Shown: piece by piece, positions 6,249-12,177 of the stretch
How positions within the stretch are numbered: the stretch's first letter is position 1
How the letters are laid out: every line of letters begins with the position of its first letter
Assembly: GCA_945877725.1 (NCBI GenBank)
Contig: CAMDXR010000041.1
Location: forward strand, 1-13,820
Direction: 5' to 3'
DNA from: Limnohabitans sp. Rim8
GTDB taxonomy: Bacteria > Pseudomonadota > Gammaproteobacteria > Burkholderiales > Burkholderiaceae_C
Length of the DNA stretch: 13,820 bases
Made by a program: the position numbers and the translations under genes
The notes under the pieces: generated by a model
The model's input: only the letters and a program-made list of their open reading frames with translations
Told to the model about the DNA's origin: nothing
The model's database searches: none

Positions 6249-8117
6249 TTAACCGGGCTGCAAAAACCCGATTTCAATGCAAGTGCCCGGGAACCTGTCG
6301 GTCACGCGCAACTGGGCCAGCATGGCTTTTGCGTGGGCCAACATGTTGCCCATGCCATAACCGGAGGTTTTGCTGCCGCTTAAACCACAACCATCGTCCG
6401 ACAAGCGAAGCACCCAGCCAGATTGGGTCGCATCGGATTGGCGAAAAGCCTGAACTTCCACCTGGGTTGCAGAGGCGTGCTTGATGACATTGGTGACGCA
6501 TTCACTCAACAACAGCCTGAAATGGCGTTGCGCATCCAAACTGGGCAAGGGCAATTCGCCCAAATTTTCTACTTGCCAAGACAATTCAATGCCCGCGTGA
6601 GACAACCTGGACTCCAGCGTGTCACGAAGTTTGACCAACACCATGAGCCAAGTTTGCGGCTCGCCCTGCAGCGTATCCAAGCTGTCGCGCAAAGCCAAAG
6701 TCGCCTGACTCAACTGGTTTTCCATGTCCAGCCGAGATGACTCGGCATTGCGCACCATGCAATGCAAGACCACCAAATGGGCCCCCACGCCATCGTGCAT
6801 CTCTTGCAACAAGCGCATTCTTTCGCCCATTTCCGCCTCCTGTATCCGTTTTTTTTCCCGCTCGTCATGAAAGCGTGAAATCAGGGCTCCCGCACGGTCC
6901 AATCGACTTTGCAGCCGAACACGAAACCGCTTGGCCGTGTTGATGCTGCGAAAAACACGCCGCATGAGCAATGTGCTCATGGCCAACAGGATAAAGAGAA
7001 ATGCATACTTGGCCAGCGCCAGGTTGCTGTAGCCCGAAGACAAGTAAAAGATGGCCACATGGTCGTACAACGCCAGGCTCAGGGCGATCAGGGCACTGAG
7101 GCTCAAGGCATTGGAATCGAAATTCCTCACGCGCCAACCATGCCTGAGCACCACCCCAGAAACCAGCGCCACACCGCCTAGCAAAATCAGCAACCAATTT
7201 TGGCGGAATGCAAAAATCCCCGTCCAACCATAGAGCGCAGGCATGATCAGCGTGGCCACCAACATCAGGCCCAAAACAACATCTGACAGGCGGTTCTTTT
7301 TTCGCAAGGTCAACAAAATACTGAAAGACAACAACACGATGGCCATGCCATAAAGCAAGTCGATCAGAACGCCCCACCAAGGGTGCGGTAACGGGGGCAC
7401 GGTGACCAGCATGTAACTGTTTCGGAGGCCCCAACAAACAGCCGCCAAGCCAAAAATAAACTGAATCCGAGCGCCCATCACGCCCCCGAAACCCAAGGCC
7501 AGCAGTCCGATGATCAGCGCCAAAACCACCACCACCAAAGCCCCGCCGGTTTGCCAAGCCTTGCGAAAACTGTACATCGGTTTCACCAGTCGGGTAGGGC
7601 CAACCCATGCCTCACTCAAACCGGCATAACGCCCCAACTCGCCATGCACCTCCAACAGCAACTCGTTCGACAGGGGTTGCAAAATTTCCGACGGCAGATC
7701 AAAGCCCTGGGGTTCGTGGGCATGGTCTTCAGCGACCTGGGTCAACTCACCCGAAGCGCCTATCGGGTGACCGTTCAAATGCACTGAAAAACGATTACCT
7801 ACACGCGGGATGTACAAAAAGAGCCGATCATCTTCGCGCCAAGTCGGCAAAGAATCGAATGTCAAACGGTAATAAGCCAGGCCTTGACGCCCAGGCACAT
7901 GGCCTACCCACGAGTCGGGCAATCGCACCGCCTGCCAAGCGAGTGACTGTGTGGCCTTTTCTGGGGGTGAGGTTTGGCTTGCGTTGTAGGCCACTTGCGC
8001 CTGTGCCAGTTTGAGCACTTGTCCGTCCAGCGCTTGCGCTCTGGCATTTGTTGACCCAGCACCCAAGCTGACTAACAAACAACAAAACCACCAAAAATGC
8101 AAATTTAAGACAGTCAT
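6249..8117 (-). CDS. 7TM-DISM-type sensor histidine kinase (NarL/UhpB-like kinase core)
   Basis: A 622-residue inner-membrane sensor kinase. MTVLNLHFWWFCCLLVSLG followed by NARAQA (about 1-28) looks like a signal peptide. The periplasmic domain (about 30-190) has LPDSWVG, YYRLTF and FLYIPRVGNRFSVHLNG, resembling the galactose-binding-like 7TMR-DISM extracellular domain. Seven hydrophobic helices follow (about 192-386). The kinase core has RMRLLQEMHDGVGAHLV with phospho-acceptor H441, LLLSECVTNVIKHA with N543 (N box), SDDGCGLSG (about 573-581) and GYGMGNM (G box). The start is the ATG at 8117-8115, with GGAAAA upstream and a good signal peptide. An ATG at 8174 with GAGG is the main alternative. 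It follows the response regulator gene, so they form a cognate pair. The stimulus is unknown. Confidence 0.9.
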   Translation of the reverse strand: MTVLNLHFWWFCCLLVSLGAGSTNARAQALDGQVLKLAQAQVAYNASQTSPPEKATQSLAWQAVRLPDSWVGHVPGRQGLAYYRLTFDSLPTWREDDRLFLYIPRVGNRFSVHLNGHPIGASGELTQVAEDHAHEPQGFDLPSEILQPLSNELLLEVHGELGRYAGLSEAWVGPTRLVKPMYSFRKAWQTGGALVVVVLALIIGLLALGFGGVMGARIQFIFGLAAVCWGLRNSYMLVTVPPLPHPWWGVLIDLLYGMAIVLLSFSILLTLRKKNRLSDVVLGLMLVATLIMPALYGWTGIFAFRQNWLLILLGGVALVSGVVLRHGWRVRNFDSNALSLSALIALSLALYDHVAIFYLSSGYSNLALAKYAFLFILLAMSTLLMRRVFRSINTAKRFRVRLQSRLDRAGALISRFHDEREKKRIQEAEMGERMRLLQEMHDGVGAHLVVLHCMVRNAESSRLDMENQLSQATLALRDSLDTLQGEPQTWLMVLVKLRDTLESRLSHAGIELSWQVENLGELPLPSLDAQRHFRLLLSECVTNVIKHASATQVEVQAFRQSDATQSGWVLRLSDDGCGLSGSKTSGYGMGNMLAHAKAMLAQLRVTDRFPGTCIEIGFLQPG

Positions 8118-8172
8118 TAATTTTCCAGTAGCCAGCACTAAGGACTTAACAAACAAAACATCGGCACCACGC

Positions 8173-8194
8173 ATCGGCGCCTCAGTGCACCGAT
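8173..8194. promoter_or_regulatory. inverted repeat in the response regulator-kinase spacer
   Basis: On the plus strand ATCGGCGC (8173-8180) and GCACCGAT (8187-8194) can pair with one mismatch, which is a G-U wobble in the minus-strand RNA, around a 6-base loop. It lies in the 105-bp gap between the response regulator stop and the chosen kinase start. It would fold around the alternative kinase ATG at 8174. It may tune kinase expression relative to the regulator; this is inference only. Confidence 0.35.
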
Positions 8195-8222
8195 TCACAC
8201 GAGCGCAAGGACTTGGCAAGGC

Positions 8223-8897
8223 TTAGGTCCCGATCAGGCCCATGCGTGCCGCTTCGTAGACCGCTTCGGTTTTGGAGTGAACCGCCAATTTGATGTAGAT
8301 GCTTTTCAAGTGCGAGCTGACCGTGCTGCTTTGTATTGCCAAAAGTTTGCCCACCTCGGCCACCCGAAAACCTCGAGAGATGTAATCCAGAATCGAGAGT
8401 TCACGTTCGGTCAGAATCCCCGGGACATAGGGCAAGGACATGTCCGGTACCTTTAAGGGGGCGGGCTTTTGCAAGCGCTTTAAAACATAGCGGGCAATGC
8501 TGGGCGACATGGGGGAGCCGCCGTTGTGAATCTCCAAAATTGTGGAAGTCACATCCAGGCTGTCCGATTGCTTCAGGATGTAGCCCATGGCACCGGCCTC
8601 TAGGCAGGCCATCACATGCGGCTCGTCGCTGAACAAAGTGACGACTGCCATGTTCAATTGCGGCCAATGTTGTGCGCCGAATTTGACAATTTCGATACCC
8701 GAGATATCCGGCAAGCCCAAATCAACCAACAACACATCGGGCTCGTGGTCTTGCAACCAATCCAACATTTCCTGCCCGGTACCGGCCGTGAACGCCAACG
8801 CCATGGCCGGATGCGCATCCACCGCGGCAACAAACATTTGTAAACAGTGGGGATCGTCATCCACCAAGGCAACCCGGATGAGTGGGGGGGTTTGCAT
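8223..8897 (-). CDS. NarL/FixJ-family response regulator
   Basis: A 224-residue two-domain regulator. The receiver domain (about 6-125) has the acidic pocket in VALVDDDPHC (D13-D15), phospho-acceptor D59 in LLVDLGLPDISG, T87 in AVVTLFSDE and K109 in GYILKQSDS. The LuxR-type helix-turn-helix (about 160-220) reads LTERELSILDYISRGF, then VAEVGKLLAIQSSTVSSHLK and KLAVHSKTEAVYEA. It should be phosphorylated by the kinase encoded just downstream and bind DNA as a dimer. The start is the ATG at 8897-8895; the ribosome-binding site is weak. Upstream lies an exceptionally AT-rich stretch that probably holds its promoter. Target genes are not evident; aroC, which follows the kinase, is one candidate. 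Confidence 0.95.
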   Translation of the reverse strand: MQTPPLIRVALVDDDPHCLQMFVAAVDAHPAMALAFTAGTGQEMLDWLQDHEPDVLLVDLGLPDISGIEIVKFGAQHWPQLNMAVVTLFSDEPHVMACLEAGAMGYILKQSDSLDVTSTILEIHNGGSPMSPSIARYVLKRLQKPAPLKVPDMSLPYVPGILTERELSILDYISRGFRVAEVGKLLAIQSSTVSSHLKSIYIKLAVHSKTEAVYEAARMGLIGT

Positions 8898-8911
8898 GGT
8901 TACAGGTTTCT

Positions 8912-9013
8912 CAAGATTAAAATTTCAATTTTATTAATAAAATTTATTTTATATTGAAAATAAATAAATTTTTTGTATTATTTAATTACATTAAATAAAA
9001 TTTAATTCATTTC
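8912..9013. promoter_or_regulatory. extremely AT-rich region upstream of the two-component operon
   Basis: Positions 8919-9010 contain only five G or C bases in 92, inside a GC-rich region. The sequence has repeated A-tract and T-tract blocks (AAAATTT, AATTTAATT, TATATTG). Many TATAAT-like hexamers occur, so no single promoter can be picked. Such tracts are intrinsically bent and commonly bind nucleoid proteins of the H-NS/MvaT type. Its position just before the regulator start suggests a promoter or silencing region. I see no coding potential. Confidence 0.6.
8927..8944. repeat. perfect 18-bp AT palindrome
   Basis: AATTTTATTAATAAAATT reads identically on both strands. It lies about 30 bp upstream of the response regulator start within the AT-rich region. 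It could be an operator, for example for autoregulation, but palindromes arise easily in sequence this biased. Confidence 0.5.
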
Positions 9014-9157
9014 ATCAATGCCATATTTAGTTGCTCGACAAGTAAGTGCCCTGTTCGTCAAGAGGCCAAAAAATTAACCACCATCAAGGAATTGCACGTA
9101 GCTTTGATTCAAGGATGAACAACGCCGTCTTATATAACCCTATCGGCGTCCATCATG
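9014..9157. other. spacer without a recognisable gene
   Basis: This is the rest of the 323-bp gap between the response regulator start and the CBS-domain stop. Base composition returns to near normal. A 6-bp inverted repeat, ACGCCG (9122-9127) and CGGCGT (9144-9149), encloses a TATATA-containing loop. With the bidirectional terminator that follows, a short plus-strand RNA ending near 9188 is conceivable, but I find no convincing promoter for it. Confidence 0.35.
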
Positions 9158-9188
9158 AAAAAGGGCCTTGCATCGCAAGGCCCTTTTT
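9158..9188 (-). terminator. bidirectional intrinsic terminator after the CBS-domain gene
   Basis: A perfect 9-bp GC-rich stem, GGGCCTTGC (9163-9171) and GCAAGGCCC (9175-9183), with loop ATC is flanked by AAAAA (9158-9162) and TTTTT (9184-9188). It can therefore work on both strands. On the minus strand it lies 32 bp beyond the CBS-domain stop codon, which it should serve, and it insulates the two-component operon from read-through. Confidence 0.9.
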
Positions 9189-9220
9189 ATTTACCGGATG
9201 AAATCGGTCAATTGGCTGAT

Positions 9221-9688
9221 TCACACCTTCACGTCTTCCGCCTCATTTGCCGAACCATCGGGCCAGTCGCGGATATAGGCCTTGAGCATCTTGTTTTCGA
9301 AGTTCTGGCTGTCCACCACCGCCTTGGCCACATCATAAAAACTGATCACCCCCATCAACACGCGGTTGTCCACCACGGGCATGTAACGGGCATGGTGCTC
9401 CAACATCATGCGGCGCACATCGTCAATGGCGGTTTCTCCGGAACAGGTCAGGGGCTGCTTGTCCATGGCTTCGCTGACCGTGGTGGTCCCCACTTGTCCG
9501 CCGTTTTTGACAATTTGCTGAATCACCTCGCGGAAAGTCAGCACGCCCACCAAATTGCCTTGGGCCATGACCACCAGTGAGCCCAGGTCTTTTTCGGCCA
9601 TGTCGTTCATGGCGCGAGACAAGGGTTCGTCCGGCTGCACCGTGAACAAAGTGCCGCCCTTGACACGAAGAATGTCGCTGACTTGCAT
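9221..9688 (-). CDS. two-CBS-domain protein
   Basis: A 155-residue protein made of two CBS domains, about residues 9-62 (TLFTVQPDEPLSRAMNDM, DLGSLVVM, NLVGVLTFREVI) and about 72-128 (SEAMDKQPLTCSGETAIDDV, RYMPVVDNRVLMGVISFYDV). CBS pairs bind adenine nucleotides or similar ligands. Stand-alone members of this size are thought to be regulatory, with partners usually unknown. The start ATG at 9688-9686 has AGGAGA at ideal spacing; the longer open frame upstream runs into the metY-like promoter region and is not coding-like. No signal peptide or membrane segment is seen. It diverges from the metY-like gene and ends at a strong terminator, so it is probably monocistronic. Confidence 0.92.
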   Translation of the reverse strand: MQVSDILRVKGGTLFTVQPDEPLSRAMNDMAEKDLGSLVVMAQGNLVGVLTFREVIQQIVKNGGQVGTTTVSEAMDKQPLTCSGETAIDDVRRMMLEHHARYMPVVDNRVLMGVISFYDVAKAVVDSQNFENKMLKAYIRDWPDGSANEAEDVKV

Positions 9689-9802
9689 GGTGGGTCTCCT
9701 GAAGGTCGTTTTGAATTGGAATAGGTGCCAATATAGCCCACAATCAGCTTCAAACGGAAGCCTTGGCGCTTGCCCCACTGCAACTTTTTTCGGAGACCCT
9801 TT
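9689..9802. promoter_or_regulatory. divergent promoter region between the CBS-domain and metY-like genes
   Basis: This 114-bp spacer must hold promoters for both genes. A plus-strand TATAGC near 9735 is a possible -10, but no well-spaced -35 is present. GGGTCTCC (9692-9699) and GGAGACCC (9792-9799) are an 8-bp inverted pair, because both genes have GGAGACCC as the ribosome-binding segment before their ATG. I see no SAM-riboswitch-like leader. Confidence 0.35.
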
Positions 9803-11104
9803 ATGGCTGGATACAGCGACCCCGGTTTTGACACCTTGGCTCTGCACGCAGGCGCAGCGCCCGACCCGAGCACGGGCGCACGGGCGGTGCCGATTCACCT
9901 GACCACCTCTTTTGTGTTCGAGTCCACCGACCAAGCGGCGGCCCTGTTCAACCTAGAGCGCCCCGGCCATGTGTACAGCCGCATCAGCAACCCGACCAAT
10001 GCCGTTTTGGAGCAGCGCATTTCAGCCCTTGAGGGCGGTATTGGGGCCATCGCCACGGCCAGCGGGCAGGCCGCTTTGCACCTGAGCATTGCCACCCTCA
10101 TGGGAGCGGGTTCGCACATCGTGGCCTCTACAGCTTTGTATGGTGGCTCACACAACCTGCTGCACTACACCCTGAGCCGCTTTGGCATCAGCACCACCTT
10201 TGTCAAACCCGGCGACCTGGACGCTTGGCGGGCGGCCGTGCAGCCCAACACAAAACTGTTTTTTGGCGAAACCGTGGGCAACCCGGGCCTGGATATTTTG
10301 GACATTGAAGCCCTCAGCACCCTGGCGCACGAACACGGTGTGCCCCTGCTGGTGGACTCCACCCTGACCTCGCCCTGGCTGATCAAGCCTTTCGACCATG
10401 GGGCCGATCTGGTGTACCACTCGGCCACCAAATTTTTATCGGGCCATGGCACGGTGGTGGGTGGCTTGGTGGTGGATGGCGGCAGCTTTGACTGGGAAAA
10501 ATCGGGCAAATTTGCCGAGCTGAGCCAGGCCTACGAAGGCTTTCACAACATGGTGTTCAGCGAAGAAAGCACTGTGGGCGCATTTTTGCTGCGCGCTCGG
10601 CGCGAGGGCCTGCGCGACTTTGGTGCCTGCATGAGCCCGCACACCGCTTGGCTGATTTTGCAAGGCATCGAAACCCTGCCCCTGCGCATGGCGCGTCACA
10701 TGAGCAACACCGAAAAGGTGGTGCAATTTTTGGCCAGCCACCCCTTGGTCGGCCGTGTGGGCCACCCCATGCTAGAAAGCCACCCATCGCACACTTTGGC
10801 AAAAAAGTTGTTGCCCCGAGGGGCCGGTTCGGTGTTCAGCTTCGACATCAAAGGTTCACGGGCACAAGGGCAAAAATTCATCGAAACCCTCAAAGTCTTT
10901 AGTCACCTGGCCAATGTGGGCGACTGCCGCAGCTTGGTGATTCACCCCGCCAGCACCACGCATTTCCGCATGTCTGACGAAGCCCTGGTGGCCAGTGGCA
11001 TTGGCCCGGGCACCATTCGCTTGTCAATTGGCCTGGAAGACCCGGACGACTTGATCGACGACCTGAAAAAAGCCCTTAAAGCGGCAGAAAAAGCGGGAGC
11101 CTGA
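9803..11104 (+). CDS. metY: O-acetylhomoserine (or O-succinylhomoserine) sulfhydrylase-like PLP enzyme
   Basis: A 433-residue Cys/Met-metabolism PLP enzyme that forms homocysteine (or methionine) from an activated homoserine and sulfide or a thiol. Family marks: HVYSRISNPTNAVLE (Y58 and R60 contact the PLP phosphate of the neighbouring subunit), ATASGQAAL, ALYGGSHNLL, FFGETVGNPGLDILD, PLLVDSTLTSPWLIKP, and SATKFLSGHG with PLP lysine K210. The late SHLANVGDCRSLVIHPASTT segment and the length favour the MetY (O-acetylhomoserine) branch over MetZ, MetB or MetC, but the acyl donor is inferred. The start ATG at 9803 has CGGAGA upstream; a start at 9770 would lack this site. An alpha/beta hydrolase gene begins two bases after the stop codon. 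Confidence 0.9.
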   Translation: MAGYSDPGFDTLALHAGAAPDPSTGARAVPIHLTTSFVFESTDQAAALFNLERPGHVYSRISNPTNAVLEQRISALEGGIGAIATASGQAALHLSIATLMGAGSHIVASTALYGGSHNLLHYTLSRFGISTTFVKPGDLDAWRAAVQPNTKLFFGETVGNPGLDILDIEALSTLAHEHGVPLLVDSTLTSPWLIKPFDHGADLVYHSATKFLSGHGTVVGGLVVDGGSFDWEKSGKFAELSQAYEGFHNMVFSEESTVGAFLLRARREGLRDFGACMSPHTAWLILQGIETLPLRMARHMSNTEKVVQFLASHPLVGRVGHPMLESHPSHTLAKKLLPRGAGSVFSFDIKGSRAQGQKFIETLKVFSHLANVGDCRSLVIHPASTTHFRMSDEALVASGIGPGTIRLSIGLEDPDDLIDDLKKALKAAEKAGA

Positions 11105-11106
11105 GC

Positions 11107-11925
11107 ATGAACATCCATGTCCAAGGCCACAGCCTTTACGCCTACACGGGCGGCAAGCCCTTCAACCCAGCGCAGCCCACTGCCGTATTCATCCACGGCG
11201 TGCTGCACGACCACAGCGTTTGGATCTTGCAAACCCGCTACCTGGCCCACCATGGCTGGAACGTGCTGGCCATCGACTTGCCCGGACACTGCAAAAGTGA
11301 CGGCCCACCCCCTCAAAGCGTCGAAGAAGCTGCGGCTACCGTCATCGCCCTGATTGACGCACTCAACATCACGCAGGCCGCGCTGATCGGGCACAGTTTT
11401 GGATCTCTCATTGCACTAGAAGCAGCGGCACAAGATGCCCAGGCACACCCCGGGCGCGTGAGTCACTTGGTGATGGTGGGCACGGCCTACCCAATGCGCG
11501 TCTCACCTGCCTTGCTCGATTTTTCGGTCAGCGCCCCTGCCAAGGCCATCGACATGGTGAACAGCTTTTCTCACTCCACACTGGCGCCACCGCCCTCGGC
11601 ACTGGGTCCGGGCACTTGGTTGTATGGCGGCAACAAAGCGCTCATGCGCCGCGTTATGGCCAGCAACACTCAGGCCAATGTGTTCTATCTAGGCTTCAAG
11701 GCCTGCGACACTTACAACGGCGCTGAAAAAGCCATGCCCCAAGTGCCATGCCCCACTTTGTTTGTACTGGGCACCGCCGACCAGATGACCCCGCCCAAAG
11801 CCGCGCAAAGCCTGATCGATCTGTGCGCGCAGCCCCAAGTGGTCAAGCTGCCCGCAGGCCACTCGCTCATGACCGAAGCGCCCGAAGGCGTGTTGCAAGC
11901 CCTCAAGGATTTTTTGAAGCCGTGA
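11107..11925 (+). CDS. alpha/beta fold hydrolase
   Basis: A 272-residue alpha/beta hydrolase with a complete triad: nucleophile S97 in ALIGHSFGSLIA, acid D225 in VLGTADQMTPP, and H252 in LPAGHSLMTEAP. The oxyanion strand is VFIHGVLHDHSVW (27-39), followed by IDLPGHCKSDG. No signal peptide is seen, so it is cytoplasmic. The substrate is unknown; it is not MetX-like in its motifs despite the neighbouring metY-like gene. The start ATG lies two bases after the metY-like stop, with a purine-rich upstream stretch, so the two are very likely one operon and translationally coupled. The second REP-like cluster starts 11 bases beyond the stop codon. Confidence 0.9.
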   Translation: MNIHVQGHSLYAYTGGKPFNPAQPTAVFIHGVLHDHSVWILQTRYLAHHGWNVLAIDLPGHCKSDGPPPQSVEEAAATVIALIDALNITQAALIGHSFGSLIALEAAAQDAQAHPGRVSHLVMVGTAYPMRVSPALLDFSVSAPAKAIDMVNSFSHSTLAPPPSALGPGTWLYGGNKALMRRVMASNTQANVFYLGFKACDTYNGAEKAMPQVPCPTLFVLGTADQMTPPKAAQSLIDLCAQPQVVKLPAGHSLMTEAPEGVLQALKDFLKP

Positions 11926-11936
11926 CCCAGTCGACC

Positions 11937-12172
11937 ATTCGCGAGCAGGGGCTCGCTCCCACCAAAGACAGCCTGCCCCACGCCTTCGTGGGAGGTCGCC
12001 CCCGCGGCCGAATGGTGTTTTCCTCGTGGGAGGTCGCCCCTACGGCCGAATGGTGTTGCTCCCGTGGGAGGTCGCCCCTGCGGCCGAATAGTGTTGCGCC
12101 CGTGGGAGGTCGCCCCTGCGGCCGAATGTCAAAATTGGCGATGCGCACAATCGCGAGCAGGGGCTCGCTCGT
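11937..12172. repeat. REP-like palindromic repeat cluster 2 (six units)
   Basis: Units lie at 11937-11962, 11988-12014, 12026-12052, 12064-12090, 12102-12128 and 12149-12172. The first and last have the foot on the minus strand and arms GCGAGC/GCTCGC. The four middle copies have the GTGG foot on the plus strand and arms GGTCGC/GCGGCC (one copy ACGGCC). All share the loop (CCCT or CCCC) and the GTGGGA foot with cluster 1, except the last copy, whose foot has decayed. Together they fill the 252 bp between the alpha/beta hydrolase and the P450, leaving no room for an ordinary P450 promoter outside the repeats. Established parallels are REP/BIME arrays in Pseudomonas and enterobacteria, which can affect mRNA stability and termination. 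Confidence 0.88.
11988..12139 (+). repeat. four 38-bp tandem units within REP cluster 2
   Basis: The starts of the four middle repeats are spaced exactly 38, 38 and 38 bp (11988, 12026, 12064, 12102). Each unit is the 27-bp REP core plus an 11-bp linker. Two linkers are similar (GTGTTGCTCCC and GTGTTGCGCCC), the first is more diverged and the last is unrelated. This indicates local tandem duplication of core plus linker, not independent insertions. Confidence 0.85.
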
Positions 12173-12177
12173 AAAAC

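Noticed and set aside
9018..9077. Short plus-strand frame (19 codons) in the spacer upstream of the response regulator
   Set aside because: No ribosome-binding site, no recognisable peptide and length expected by chance.
9689..9802. SAM riboswitch upstream of the metY-like gene
   Set aside because: The 114-bp spacer lacks a recognisable aptamer or terminator/anti-terminator pair.
11988..12139. Possible CRISPR array because of the regular 38-bp period
   Set aside because: The units are hairpin REP cores with similar 11-base linkers instead of unique spacers of about 30 bases, orientation varies in the wider cluster, and no cas genes are present.
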